Assembly (NCBI RefSeq): GCF_003590095.1
Contig: NC_039494.1
Coordinates: 8,866,001-8,930,000 of the forward strand
Direction of reading: 5' to 3'
DNA from: Trichoplusia ni
Taxonomy: Eukaryota; Arthropoda; Insecta; Lepidoptera; Noctuidae
Length of the DNA: 64,000 nt
Shown: piece after piece, positions 9,976 to 20,535 of the stretch
Layout: every line of letters starts with the position of its first letter
How positions within the stretch are numbered: the first letter of the stretch is position 1
Made by a program: the position numbers and the translations under genes
The notes under the pieces: model-generated
Told to the model about the DNA's origin: nothing
What the model saw: only the letters and a program-made list of their open reading frames with translations
The model's database searches: none

Positions 9976-10429
9976 CGCCATTACTAATTATTAACAATAC
10001 ATTTTAGATACTAAAAATCAACGGCGATGTTAAGCAACGTTTAATACTAATGAGGGCCCAATAATATTTTCACCAATACGTTTTCGTAAAATTAAACTCA
10101 CGATTTTGACTCGCACTTAACCAGTTTTTGACACAACATATCATCCATATTTTGAGAATCTCCACCCAAATACAACTTACTTTTAAACTGAAAAAAGCCA
10201 TTCTAACATAACAAAATATACAGCAAATAACTTAGAAATAATAGCGCCCCAATTATATAATGTCACTATTAGCAAGAGCGGGCAAGGCGGGGCTCTGATT
10301 GCCTGTAATAGAATTTGCTGCGACACCCCTGCATCGTGGTAACTTAGAACCCTAGTATCTAATGCAGTTAGAACTTTACACTGGCCTTCAGTCTAGTTAG
10401 GTCAATAGAGTATTTGATTAAACCTGAAA
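9976..10429. other. No gene seen
   Basis: AT-rich. A 'GATGTTAAGCAACGTTTAAT' motif at 10028 echoes the 5S-like block of Rep-N. A GC-richer stretch at 10270-10330 is unrecognised. Confidence 0.4.
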
Positions 10430-10580
10430 ATATGAAACTGTTTTGTTCGTCATATGTTCAGCGGGGATAATGTAGCTTCTGTAGTGAGAGAATTTTTAAA
10501 ATCGGACAAGTAGTTTCGAAGCTTTTTCATGTCAAACAAACAAACAATGAAATCTTTCCTCTTTATAATATTAGTATAGA
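10430..10580 (-). mobile_element. Hel-D, 5' part
   Basis: On the minus strand it starts A|TCTATACTAATATTATAAAG, with CTACTTGTCCGATTTTAAAA and ACATTATCCCCGCTGAACAT internally. It matches the fuller copy at 46635. The CTAG 3' end is missing. Confidence 0.62.
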
Positions 10581-10585
10581 TTACA

Positions 10586-10800
10586 TATTTTTCCACGTTT
10601 TTATAGAATCACTTTTCTTGTTTGTTTGTCGTTCCGGTTGGATTTTTCTACTCATTTTTGAGGTATTTCCCGATAAGCTAGCAGGTTGAAAATTTCAGGG
10701 TAGCTTCAAACACAATGACAATGCAATTTACAACTATAAAAAGGGCTGGACCGATTTTGAAAAAAAATGAATAGGCTGACATTTAAAAACGTGAGTTCGC
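10586..10800 (-). repeat. Rep-J copy
   Basis: It carries TTTTTCCACGTTTTTATAG, GTCGTTCCGGTTGGATTTTT, TTCCCGATAAGCTAGCAGG, TTTCAGGGTAGCTTCAAAC and TGACAATGCAATTTAC. The same order appears at 48285 and, inverted, at 33690, 38300 and 59030. Class unknown. Confidence 0.6.
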
Positions 10801-10804
10801 TCAT

Positions 10805-11038
10805 CGTGGTTACAAATTATCTGTGTAGGTACAAAGTTTCGTCTAAATTAATAAACTCTATAATTCGTAAGTATTATTCTTTTACTCAAAAACCACTGAA
10901 AAATTTTGAACGATATTTGTCATTTTACACAGATAGTTTAAAACTTGGATTAACACTTAGGATAGTTTTTTATACCGATTTTATGTCACCGTGGGATCAT
11001 TTTCGAGTTGTATCAGGCAGAGCTCTGCGAACAGCTAT
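10805..11038. mobile_element. Hel-C fragments in inverted pair
   Basis: Bases 10805-10850 match Hel-C on the minus strand (GGTTACAAATTATCTGTGTA). Bases 10890-11038 match it on the plus strand (CACAGATAGTTTAAAACTTG, CCGTGGGATCATTTTCGAGT), with a mutated CTAT end. The 129-codon frame across the region has no independent support. Confidence 0.5.
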
Positions 11039-11160
11039 TTACAATACAATACAATACAATACATTTATTGCATTCCACAATGTGAACTTAGGTGGTAGGT
11101 ACACAAGATACATTAGTTTTGGAGCATTGTGGGCATTTATTTACAAAATTGAATGAGAAT
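11038..11160 (-). mobile_element. LINE 3' end with TTGTA tail
   Basis: On the minus strand there is a short unique stretch, then AATGCAATAAATGTATTGTA and four TTGTA pentamers. An AATAAA signal next to a pentamer tail suggests the 3' end of a non-LTR element. The class is not identifiable from this piece. Confidence 0.5.
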
Positions 11161-11679
11161 TATCCTTTACAAACGGACAACATGACATTATTTATGTATT
11201 AATCACCATCTTTGCGGCACATCCTAACTAATATGTCTGACCTTATTCCCTTTGAGATAAAACCAGGATGGTTTCTCTTTGGCGACTCTAATTAGTAAGT
11301 ATGTATCATAAATATGAAATGATTAGCTGACTTAGATCATGTTAAAATAATTAAAATTCCCTTTGATTCATTAAAAATTGTTTGTGGGAAAAATTGCTGG
11401 GGTTTTTTTTTTAATTTTGTAGTTTGTTGCAATAAACATTCTTTTACAAGATGGTTTTGCGATTCCGTTAAGTCCGCAAGTACAAATTTCACAATAAGGT
11501 ACACAAATACGTTTAGGTTTCAAATTAATCACTAAAAGATAGTCATTAAACCGGTTAGTTAACTGGTTTTTGGGTATAAATAAAAGAAACAAAATTCTAT
11601 TATAAATCGCTGTTCATCTATGATTTTTATTTTATTAGTTTTAGTGATAACCGAAAAACGAGTATATCATCGTTAAAAA
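11161..11679. other. No feature seen
   Basis: AT-rich. A minus-strand 73-codon frame at 11371-11592 is unsupported. Confidence 0.5.
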
Positions 11680-11770
11680 AATAGACTCTTTAGCTATTAC
11701 GGTTTATGAGATACAGTTTGGTGACAAATGAACATACAGCAGAGCCTCAATAACAAAGTTTCACTTTAGA
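11680..11770 (+). repeat. Rep-N fragment
   Basis: It contains CTCTTTAGCTATTACGGTTT and ATGAGATACAGTTTGGTGAC, matching Rep-N at 9850-9900. Confidence 0.4.
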
Positions 11771-12102
11771 GCGACTTCAGAAAAGTAGGTTCTCAGTTTG
11801 ATTGCTTGTTTGTATGTATGTCTGTTTGTCCGCGATTATCTCGCGATTGGCTGAAGAAATTTGTAACTCTTTACGTTCAAATCCTAATAATATATGACAG
11901 GTAGTATTATGTTATTTCATTTGACATTAGCCCCATAGTAGATTTTACCTTTGAAGAAGACGCTCAAGGTCAGATATTCTATACCCGATTTAGAACTTAA
12001 CTTATTTTCAAATTTGAACGAAGACATTGTTTTAGTGTCAAGGCTATGGAATAAAAGAGTTAATTTAATTGTTTTAACATTGCCTACCAGAAAAAGACAA
12101 CG
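11771..12102. other. Possible old Helitron-like sequence
   Basis: TTGCTTGTTTGTATGTATGTC and CGCGATTATCTCGCGATTGG resemble Helitron bodies, but no end is visible. CGCGATTATCTCGCG is itself a near-perfect hairpin at 11830. Confidence 0.3.
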
Positions 12103-12185
12103 CATACTTAATGGTGTAAATGCGAAAGTATCTCTGTCTGTCTGTCTTTCTTTTTCTTGTAGAACGGATTTTATCTCATTTAAAA
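12103..12185 (+). mobile_element. Hel-B-like 5' fragment
   Basis: ATACTTAATGGTGTAAATGC, then GAAAGTATCTCTGTCTGTCT and AGAACGGATTTTATC, follow the 5' end of Hel-B. The 3' part is missing. Confidence 0.45.
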
Positions 12186-12410
12186 AACGTCACTAACTTT
12201 CGTCCTAAATATAATTATCTAAAGCTTCTTAGTAATTAACTTAAAATAAGAACTAATTAATAAATTAAAGCTACAATGGCGGCTCGCTGATTGCTTTCTT
12301 ATTAAAAACTAATTTAGAAGCGTCACAGAAACATGAATTCTGAGTTGGGAAATAGGATTTCTAAAATGTTAGAAAATACTTTTATAGATACAAGAACTCA
12401 TGCCATAAAA

Positions 12411-12578
12411 CTCGTGGCTAAGCTAAGTTGATAGATGACAGGCTAAACTATGGTTGAAACATGTCATAACGAGTTCCTCCGTGTTTCGGAAGGCATGTTA
12501 AATTGTGGTTCCCGGCTGTTATTTTTACATCTTTGACAGTCGTTACGGGTAGTTACAAAAAGTCAGAAACTACAGCCC
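12411..12578 (+). mobile_element. SINE-5S, head part with internal deletion
   Basis: It begins CTCGTGGCTAAGC. The 5S-like box-C region is deleted, and it continues AACGAGTTCCTCCGTGTTTC and GTCGTTACGGGTAG, ending where the CAGTCTAACC block should begin. Confidence 0.75.
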
Positions 12579-13149
12579 ATTTATTGTTAAGGCTATAGAA
12601 TATATCATCACGATATAATTAATTAGATAATTTTCATACCCAAATAAGCAATTAAAAAACGAATCACTTTTTTAATTCAATTTTTGAACATTTCCATGTA
12701 AAAGAATCGTTTTATTTCCATATTTTGGGGATTTCTTTTTATTAATATAAAATGGATTTTATTATTCATTTCTTAGTTTTTATGATAACGCATAAAACTA
12801 GACTTGCTTTTAAATTGAATTATAATAACAGCAAACGATATTACACTCTATTTCCCAGGCGTTTAAGTCTAAAATTGAAAGTAATTGTTTCAGTTAATAA
12901 TCTGTTACTTAGCCTTAACGAGGTTCTATTAGAACAAAATAATATGAAAAAGTGGAAATTGAACTTTATTTTATGTGTCTTTAAAGTTTATGGGTAGATA
13001 ACAATTACCAAAATGCTTTTTTCACCCAGCAGTTTGTAAATTTTTGACTAACCATTTTTAAGATTAATTTGAAGGAAATCCATAGGCTACTATTATCATA
13101 CCGTCAGAAAGAGGTACTTACTCAAAACTCAAATAAAACTATCATCAAT
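12579..13149. other. No feature seen
   Basis: Strongly AT-rich. An 81-codon frame at 12752-12997 has no recognisable domain. Confidence 0.5.
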
Positions 13150-13295
13150 ATTTGTCTGGAAAGTCCCAAAGCTGGGCAAAGGCCTCCCTACTCTACACTT
13201 GTCTCTCTCATGAGCCGCGAGTGACCAGTTCGGTAAGAACGAGTCCAGATAATCCCGCCACCTCCGTCTGGGTCTGCCTCGGTGACATCGGTTTT
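13150..13295 (-). pseudogene. LINE ORF2 C-terminal fragment
   Basis: The minus strand reads RWRDYLDSFLPNWSLAAHER, then DKCRVG. A frameshift follows, and the EAFAQLWD ending appears in another frame. The RWRD(D)LD..LPNW and AFAQ(Q)WD motifs match the C-terminus of moth LINE ORF2 proteins and the plus-strand fragment at 8830. The element is 5'-truncated and frameshifted. Confidence 0.7.
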
Positions 13296-13339
13296 GTAAA
13301 ACCAGTTTATTTTCAAATAATCATTATTCTCTTGCTCTT

Positions 13340-13560
13340 ATCCCAATTATTTTAATTAGGGTCGGCGGAACATGTCTTCTTGAAGGTCAAGGTCAAGGCA
13401 TGTCTTCTCGGAAGCTATGGAAGATAAGGCTACGAGTGTTTCTTATGTGATCAATCATAAGAACACTCTTGGCAGCAATATCGTCTTTTACAATCCATCC
13501 ATCGTTTCTTTAGTCGTCCTCTTCCCCTATATCCATCCACATCCATGCATATATTTTCAA
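13340..13560 (+). repeat. LINE 3'-UTR-type repeat
   Basis: The phrases TTAGGGTCGGCGGAACATGT, CTTCCCCTATATCCATCCAC and TCCATCCATCGTTT belong to a dispersed moth repeat. A shorter copy lies at 26628. An internal tandem duplication (AAGGTCAAGGTCAAGG) is at 13382. Confidence 0.5.
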
Positions 13561-14275
13561 ATAGTATCTATTACTAATTTCCTATAAGCCAATCTGCAAA
13601 CAGAGGGTTTCGATAAATTTTAACCGTTTAATTGAATTCTGAGGCGACAGCATGTCGTAATTACTGCCAGACAAAACAGTAATTAGTGAACGAGTGTTCG
13701 CTGGTGTTTGGACGATGATAATTGTATTTCCATTGTTCAGTTTTAGGTTATTTTTGTTCTAAGTTATGATCACTAAATGTCTATTTTTTATCATCAGGAA
13801 GAAATATTGGAGAATTCAGTTTTGAAATCTTGATACGATATGATTCTGTTCTCACGAGGCAAAAGCAAAATTTCAGTCTAAATTGAAAATTGAAATTTTC
13901 CAAAGGTGCCTGAATAATAGGGTTCTATTTTCACTCTTCAACTACGAAACCATAAACACCACATTATTTTGAAACATAAACAAATATTTCAACTGAACAA
14001 TAAATTTTCTTTCTTACATAATGAATTAATGAAACTAAACGCAAACCCTCCATCAAAACCAGCTATTTTCATGGTCAATTTCCGGTCAAAAATTCTAACA
14101 AATTCTTGTATATTATACTTAACGAAACAGGGGAACATAATGTTGACACCTTTTCTTTAGTACAGTCACCAATAGAAATGTGTTAACACAATCCGATCTA
14201 AAAGTGACAGAATTTTTCAGAGATTGGTTGCGATCTTTTTTCTAATTCATTGTCTTTATGCATTGTGTGTTAATT
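13561..14275. other. No feature seen
   Basis: About 700 bases of AT-rich sequence without a recognised repeat or coding sequence. Confidence 0.5.
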
Positions 14276-14497
14276 AATGCGGACAAATGCGGACAACATC
14301 ACATACATTGTTCTGAACCCAAAGAAAGTTGCTAAAGGTCTTGAGTTATGGAATTCAGATACAACGAAGGTACCACAAACACTCAATATCGGGACAATGT
14401 AGAAATGTGAATTTTTACATTGACCCGACCGGGGACCTCAGAGCTAGCGACACCTTGAAACCGGTGCGTACGCCACTCGACCACGGAGGCCGTCGTA
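14276..14497 (-). mobile_element. SINE-2, near full length
   Basis: The minus strand runs from GACGGCCTCCGTGGTCGAGTG to GTTGTCCGCATTTGT. The B box is partly deleted: the GGGTTCGATC run of other copies is reduced to GGTCCCCGG. That would weaken a pol III promoter. Confidence 0.85.
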
Positions 14498-14610
14498 TCG
14501 GTATTTAGTATGTTTTAATTTTACTTGACTGTGTTGGTTTAGGTATTTCAAAAGGTAAACAATCTTGGTGTATCTTTTTATATAAATACGTATTAAATAA
14601 ATAAACGAGC
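14498..14610. other. Short spacer
   Basis: AT-rich filler between SINE-2 and the LINE fragment. Confidence 0.4.
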
Positions 14611-14893
14611 TATGAAGAGGGCTATGCTCGGCATTTCTCTGCGGGATCGAATCAGAAATGAGGAGATCCGTAGACGAACGAAAGTTGCCGATATAGCCCG
14701 TAGGATTAGCAAGCTGAAGTGGCAATGGGCGGGCCACATAGCGCGAAGATCGGACGGCCGATGGGGCAGAAAAGTTCTGGAGTGGAGACCACGTACCACC
14801 AAGCGCAGCGTGGGACGGCCACCTGCCAGATGGACCGACGACCTGGTGAAAACCGCTGGGTCCCGTTGGATGCAGGTGGCAACGTTGTTTTGA
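14611..14893 (+). pseudogene. Non-LTR reverse transcriptase, C-terminal fragment
   Basis: The open frame of about 93 codons reads MKRAMLGISLRDRIRNEEIR, KLKWQWAGHIARRSDGRWGR, KVLEWRPRTTKRSVGRPPAR and WTDDLVKTAGSRWMQVA. I recognise this as the region after the reverse-transcriptase domain in insect endonuclease/reverse-transcriptase proteins of non-LTR retrotransposons. The 'AGHIARR', 'VGRPPxRWTDD' and 'GSRWM' motifs are typical. In a complete element it would belong to the enzyme that nicks target DNA and copies the element RNA. Here the endonuclease and catalytic RT domains are absent, and the frame ends at SINE-3-like sequence, so it is a dead fragment. The frame is uninterrupted, which suggests it is fairly young. 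This is the best coding-type sequence in the window. Confidence 0.85.
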
Positions 14894-15088
14894 TTCCCAT
14901 CCAGAACAAACGTATTTGTGATGAGCACGATGATTTGTTCTGTGTCTTGGTGTAATTTATCTATGTTATATACATATGTATTTAGAAATATATAAGTATG
15001 TTTATCAATCGTCTAGTACTCATAATATAAGCTTAGCTTAGTTTGAGACTAGATGGCGTTGTGTGAAAGTTGTGGAATATATCTATTA
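14894..15088 (+). mobile_element. SINE-3, headless
   Basis: It starts at the B-box region (GATTCCCATCCAGAACAAAC) and continues with GATTTGTTCTGTGTCTTGG, TATTTAGAAATATATAAGTA, TCTAGTACTCATAATATAAG and GAGACTAGATGGCGTTGTG. The complete head is at 61648. It is joined directly to the LINE fragment on its left. Confidence 0.8.
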
Positions 15089-15333
15089 TCTATACTAATA
15101 TATAAAGCTGAAGAGTTTGTTTGCTTTTTTGTTTGTTTGAACGCGCTAATTTCAGGAACTACTGGTCCAAATTGAAAAATTATTTTTGTGTTGAATAGAC
15201 CATTCATCGAGGAAGGCTTTAGGCTATAAACCATCACGCTGCGACTAATAGGAGCTAAGATACAATGGAAATTGTGAAAATAACAGCGAAAATATCTTCT
15301 ACCCACGGGGACGAAATCGCGGGCAACAGCTAG
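15089..15333 (+). mobile_element. Hel-A, full length
   Basis: A short non-autonomous Helitron-like element of 245 bp. It starts A|TCTATACTAATATATAAAGC and ends GCGGGCAACAGCTAG|T. A GC-rich hairpin (here partly mutated: GGGGACGAAATCGCG) sits about 10 bases before the CTAG, where Helitrons carry their 3' terminator hairpin. No target duplication or inverted terminal repeats are seen. It encodes no protein and presumably relied on a Rep/helicase Helitron elsewhere (inference). Confidence 0.8.
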
Positions 15334-15569
15334 TATTCTATAAATCTATTTTTGTTAAATGACTTATGTGCCTAACTGTACAAGTAACACGCAAACGGAA
15401 GTATCCTATTACTGATAAAATTTCGTAACAAGAATGGAGTAATTTTTATAATTTTTGGGAAAATAATGAACATGTTATGAGTTAATTTTATTACATTGTT
15501 TAGGAAGTCGGTGTTATAATAAAAACTCTAATTGAATGTAATAAAAGTTAACTACTTGAAAAAAAATTA
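15334..15569. other. No feature seen
   Basis: AT-rich spacer. Confidence 0.45.
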
Positions 15570-15745
15570 GCCGCACGGATAGCCGAATGGTTGAGGTCAC
15601 TACATCAAACCCACTGAGCGCGACGTCTCGCGATTTCGATCCCCGAGTAGGACCGACCACCGATTGATCCACCTATGCTTGTCTGAGTCTACTTGTCTGG
15701 GTGTCTTTGTATATGTCACTTGAATATTTGTGAAACCCCCCCAAA
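15570..15745 (+). mobile_element. SINE-1, near full length
   Basis: The tRNA-like head has A-box GATAGCCGAATGGTTGAGG and a B-box-like GATTTCGATCCCCGAGTAGG. The body holds GGGTGTCTTTGTATATGTC and ends TTTGTGAAACCCCCCC. It has a short duplication in the middle (GTCTGAGTCTACTTGTCTGG). Confidence 0.82.
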
Positions 15746-16679
15746 ATCAAAATTAAAAGTTTATTTTTCAAATAGGCCGTTTTCCAGGCACTTTCAAAAC
15801 GATATAATGATGACCAGTCGCGATATTTGTAATTAACGTAATTTCTATCATCACAGCATTTTAATTATTATTGAAATACAAAACATCCCCAGTAAAAGAT
15901 AGAAATTATCACCAAACATCCAAAAAGAACTTAATCCAGTTCTAATTTCTTGTCTCTACTAACAAAACGGGACATTTTGTCCGTCCGTATGAACACTATA
16001 ACCTACTTACTGTAGCATGGTTTTAGTTCAAGGCCCCTCTTTGCCCTAATTTGTCATCTATGGTGATAGCGCGTATCGCCCGTCGCTACATGAAAATTAT
16101 AAAGACAGAAGGTTTATAGTGCAATGCATGAAAAAAGAACAATGAAAAAGAATCTAATTTGTATTTTTTTTAATCTATCAGCATCTTTGAATTCTAGTGA
16201 GAACCAAAAAGTGTTTTTCTCTTGTAAAAAAAAACGAAAACTTTGATTTTGTACACCCGTGCGTGTTCTTTACTACCTGTATAGACGGATAGACATACGG
16301 ACAGATGGACAGGCGCACGGACAGCGGAGCGTCATTAATTGGATACCATTTTACTTTTTTTATATAGAAACCTAAAAACCAAGCTAAGTACCTTCTCTCT
16401 CAATGGGAAATCATCAATTTCCACGCTAGAATTAGCGGAAGGGAAAGAAGGTTGTACAGCTAGGCAAGTCTAGCCTACCTATACAAAGTCACTAAATCTG
16501 CTTCCGAGAGAGAAAAAAACACAATTTCAGAGCAAGACTTGAAAATCTTAACACCGCCATTCAGAAAATGGCTCTTAATGCACAACTCTATCTATTGAGT
16601 TGTGACCAAACTACAACAACAAAATTTTACACGTCAACAGTAGAACGGTTAAAACTTAAGACTCCCAGGCCTTTTTTGG
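15746..16679. other. No gene; possible Rep-N piece at 16270-16370
   Basis: The run GACGGATAGACATACGGACAG with CAGCGGAGCGTCATTAATTG resembles the 'cagacagac...agcggagtctta' part of Rep-N. The rest is AT-rich with no recognised content. Confidence 0.4.
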
Positions 16680-16835
16680 TATAGCGGGGGAATCCTCATG
16701 GACACACCCTCTCGGGGGAGGAAATGGGTAATGTCAGACTCTTACTGAATAAACCTGAACCGCCGTGCTCCGTCATCCGCGTTTTTGTGTCGGTGTATGG
16801 CAATGCGTTGCAATTCTTCATAAACCAGGTAAATA
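16680..16835 (+). repeat. Rep-L copy
   Basis: It contains GGGGGAATCCTCATGGACAC, GGAGGAAATGGGTAATGTCA, ACCTGAACCGCCGTGCTCCG and GTCGGTGTATGGCAATGCGT. An inverted copy lies at 45555. The class is unknown to me. Confidence 0.65.
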
Positions 16836-17060
16836 CACTAGTTTTTTACAGTCGGACTTGTACTTCTGCCCATTCCTGTGTAGGGCATACATTGTCGCGT
16901 GCTATATCAACTGCGATCGATAGCTAATGGAATTGCTTATTACATTGTAAGTAATTGTTTTGCTCAGCGTTTGGTGTTAGCAGATGTCATTAGATACGGG
17001 CTCTGGTCACTTCCAGGCGTTTGTTTAATTAATTACTATCTTATTTAGGTAAGGAATAGG
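16836..17060. other. No feature seen
   Basis: No recognised repeat or coding sequence. Confidence 0.45.
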
Positions 17061-17150
17061 GGGCTAGAGAATGGACGAAACTGGGTGCCGATCAATGTTA
17101 TTTGACCTTCAAAAAGCCTTTGTAGCCTAATTTGAATTACTGACTTATGT
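17061..17150 (+). mobile_element. LINE 3' end fragment
   Basis: GAATGGACGAAACTGGGTGC, TTATTTGACCTTCAAAAAG and TGTAGCCTAATTTGAATTAC match the longer copy at 25252-25465. Confidence 0.6.
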
Positions 17151-17361
17151 TTCTAAAGGTCATAGCTTTTCGGGTTACGAATTTTAAGGTGACTAATTTA
17201 TGGCGATCAATAGCGACTCTTGCTGTTGCATTGCTGTAAGAGCGAGGTACACTTTACGCTGTGTTGATCGCTGTCTTGCTTCCGTATTGACTACGCTTAA
17301 GCTTCTAAAACAGACGAAAGGATCCTCTTTTGCAGTCTAGTTTTTTTTATAATTATTATTT

Positions 17362-17455
17362 TGCGGGAATTTCACAAACATTCAACAGACACAAAACAAG
17401 CACTCATAGATCACAAAAATGCTTGTCTTAAGCGTAAATCAAACCAGCAACACTT
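17362..17455 (-). mobile_element. SINE-1 body fragment
   Basis: The minus strand holds a body matching TGTTTGTGTCTGTTGAATG and TTGTGAAATTCCCGC. The head is degraded beyond GCTTAAGACAAGC. Confidence 0.6.
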
Positions 17456-17888
17456 CCCCAAGTTATCGAGTTTCTTAAGGTTCTTCTCCATAAGAATGAC
17501 AGTTTCTCAAAACTGACTAAAAAAGAACTCCATTTAATAAACTGGTTTTGATTTAAAGATGTTAAACGTATGAAACTGAAAAGTGACGTCAAACACGATC
17601 CAAAATGACTGTATCATCCACATTTTATACGCGACAAAAGACAAAATCGTATTCAATACTTTTTGGACTATATTTTCTGTCATAGACCGAATTTATACGG
17701 CAAAACCACCAGCAAGTACTGTGCCAGATAAACTATTTATCAACGACTATTTGTCAGACCTCATTTCAGCTGCAATCAGTATCAATGATCGCGCCAAACG
17801 AGATTTAATTACATTCCATTATCTGGGACGCAACATTGATGTGATTTGACATAATTCACTTAGTCAGAAATTCACGTAATCAGCACTA
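17456..17888. other. No feature seen
   Basis: AT-rich. An 88-codon frame at 17583-17849 has no recognisable domain. Confidence 0.5.
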
Positions 17889-18195
17889 TCCAAGCCTTTT
17901 CCCAACTATGTTGGGGACGCTTCCAGTCTAAATGGATGCAGCTAAGTACCAGTGTTTTACAAGGAGCGACTGCCTATCTGACCTCCTCAACCCAGTTACC
18001 TGGGCAACACGATACCCCTAAGCTAGACTGGTTGTCAGACTTCCCAGCTTTTAACTATAAGTAACAATTGTAAATAGTAGTCGGGGCCCAATTTAACGTG
18101 TTTTCCGAAACATGGCGAAATAGATTGTCACCGATCCACAGACGGGCGTGTAAACTTTAGCTTAACCTGTGCTCGATCAACTTGTGTCTAGCTAT
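17889..18195 (-). mobile_element. SINE-5S, nearly full length, diverged
   Basis: The minus strand shows the head (TTGATCGAGCACAGGTTAAG, GTGGATCGGTGACAATC), the body (GAGGAGGTCAGATAGGCAG) and GGGAAAAGGCTTGG at the 3' end. It is more diverged than the copies at 8001 and 30635, so it is older. Confidence 0.82.
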
Positions 18196-18566
18196 CAATT
18201 CATAAGAAATAGACCAATAATAGTTCAGTTTTTAACCTTTGTTTAAGGACCCCAAAAAACAACTACATGACGAAAATATTCTTTCATCTTTTCTTGACCA
18301 AAAACTAAGCAAGAGTCAGACAAATCACAAAAAAACAGTTTTCCTTTACCTTTTACAAAGGGAAAGAAAAATACCCTCGACTGACTGAAGAATAACAATA
18401 ACTTATCCCTTGTAAAGATCAATAGAAAACGATTTACAAAGGACTTGCCTTTGGAAGGCGATTTCTTTTAATAATAATACATTAATTAAGAAAAACAAAG
18501 GTATCTTACAAGAACATTTTTTTTAAAATATTCTGTTCTCTATCGTATTTTCCGTAACTTTCAGAA
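18196..18566. other. No feature seen
   Basis: AT-rich, A-rich filler. Confidence 0.45.
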
Positions 18567-18890
18567 ATAGGGATAATGACTGGGTATAAAAAGAAAAAAT
18601 CTCAATGGTGTCTCGGTTAGATAATTGAAAAGTATGAGACACGTATTTTTTCCTTTTGCAGAAAAACTAGAATTAACAAAGATTAGAAAGACTGCTTTAA
18701 AGTTTAGGAGAGAGAGCTTGTGACGTAACGATATGGTAAAATTTATACTCAATCGTGACGTCACGCGTAAGTTTCATTCACTGTAATTTGGTCAATTTAT
18801 GTTTGCGGGACAAATTAAAAAATACGTATCCATTATTATACAAAAAACTACAAGACGGACATTGCAAAAAAAAATTGTCATCATCCCTAT
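18567..18890 (+). mobile_element. MITE-K copy 1
   Basis: The ends are inverted: ATAGGGATAATGAC at the left and GTCATCATCCCTAT at the right, consistent with a TA target duplication outside GGGAT...ATCCC. The inside matches 37711-38013 in inverted orientation (CGTATTTTTTCCTTTT, GTGACGTAACGATATGGTAA, GACGTCACGCGTAAGTTTC). The TA target and short inverted ends suggest a Tc1/mariner-type MITE. Confidence 0.7.
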
Positions 18891-19011
18891 TCCCGATTTT
18901 CGATTAGGATGAAATTTTAATAGCAAAATGACGTATGAAAATGCGATATTACGATGAATGGATGTATCTAGTGACAGTGGGTGGCCAAAGGAGCTCCAAA
19001 ATTGAAGTTAG

Positions 19012-19190
19012 ACGGCACGTATAGCCAAGTGGTTGAGACGACAAACACACAGAGCGATACTGTCGTTATTTCGATACCCGCGTAGGACAAGCGTTTGTGT
19101 GATCCACGAATGCTTGTTCCGAGTCTGGGTGTCTTTGTGCATGTGAGTTGAATGATTGTGAAACCCCCCGCGACACAAACATTTCTTTTC
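19012..19190 (+). mobile_element. SINE-1, full length
   Basis: The head is GGCACGTATAGCCAAGTGGT with a poor B box (TATTTCGATACCCGCG). The body is intact (GATCCACGAATGCTTGTTCC, GGTGTCTTTGTGCATGTG) and ends GTGAAACCCCCCGCG. Confidence 0.85.
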
Positions 19191-19946
19191 ATAATTAGGG
19201 ACACACAGTGACCCTGTCTACTATCTTTACATAATTATATACCATGATTATATACTTCTGCTATAAGCGTGTAAGTCAGTAAACTCCTCCTAAACAGCTA
19301 GACCGAATTAAATGAGTTTTTGCGTTTGGGTAACGCAATAAGAAGAATGAAGTTCGCTGGATTACTGGTGTTGGCATATAATATTGTTAAAAACTTGTCT
19401 GTCTTTATAAGTGACTGAAAAAAGAACGAACGGAAAATGGTTACGTAACAATGTGAAAAGGGCAAACGTCAATAAGATGTTGTTATACAAGATGGCGCCA
19501 GGTGATAGATTATTTTATGGAATATAAAAAGGTTTATCACAATTTCGTTGTTGTTTGTGTTCTGTTGGTATTTTTTTTTCACATATTTTTGAAATTTTGC
19601 TATATTATTGTTTTGCAAAACTTCAACTACAGTATAAATTAATTTAAGAACAATCCAAGAAGAGTAATTTTTAATTGTTTTTTTTTGTAAAAAGAAACAG
19701 CTTTTTCTCCTTTTGTCGTTTCGGTGCCTTTGCAGTTGTCATGGTAACCAGATGTCCTAATATATTTTTTAATCTAACATCAATGCGTATGTTTATTTAA
19801 TTTCTTACACTTTCATGGTTATTCATTCAAAAAAGTTTAATGATATTACACACAAAGTCAACCAGCTCCAAGGAAGAATAATAGAAGTAAAGGCATTGAA
19901 AACAATATTAAAAACTCTACGAAATTAAAACAGAAAACTATCATTT
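19191..19946. other. No feature seen
   Basis: AT-rich. A GACGGCGC-containing stretch near 19500 (CAAGATGGCGCCAGG) has no recognised partner. Confidence 0.5.
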
Positions 19947-20175
19947 GACGACCTCCGTGGTCGAGTGGCGTACGCACCGGTTTCAAGGTGTCGCTAACTC
20001 TGAGGTCCCGGGTGCGATCCCCGGTCGAGTCAATGTAAAAATTCACATTTCTACATTGTCTCGGGTCTGGGTGTTTGTGGTACCTTCGTTGTATCTGAAT
20101 TCCATAACACAAGTGCTTTAGCAACTTACTTTGGGTTCAGAACAAAGTATGTGATGTTGTCCGCATTTATTTATT
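19947..20175 (+). mobile_element. SINE-2, full length
   Basis: It is close to the copy at 782, with A box GTGGTCGAGTGGCG and B box GGGTGCGATCCCCGG (one change in the GTTCGA core). It ends GTTGTCCGCATTTATTTATT. Confidence 0.88.
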
Positions 20176-20535
20176 TATCAACTTTTACTACTGCTAACCG
20201 CCAATCTCTCAAGAGGAAATCAGTAAAACTTTTACAAAAATAAAATAAAATTCTATTTTCTTCATCTCTTGTAACATAACCACGACCAATTGACATCTTT
20301 CGACTTGAGAACGTAAATATTTGCGTCTGTGACTTGGGAAGCCCTCACCGAAGTCTTCGGACGAAGTCATTCAATAAATTGTTATTTGTTTGTTTTCCAA
20401 TACTTCACGTTTGTCTTTTTAGGGTACCGTACGAAGTATACTAAATTGGGACACAGGTTACCCGACCGTGTGAAGAAGGGTGATGATTTTTGGGCTTATT
20501 TATGTCGAGGTCGATTTACTGACATGACTGATAGA
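20176..20535. other. No feature seen
   Basis: AT-rich. A 72-codon frame at 20329 is unsupported. Confidence 0.45.

Noticed and set aside
10767..11156. 129-codon open frame
   Set aside because: It runs through Hel-C fragments and a LINE tail in an arbitrary frame. No domain, and composition follows the repeats.
14593..14928. 111-codon minus-strand frame opposite the LINE fragment
   Set aside because: The plus-strand frame is the one that reads as a known protein family.
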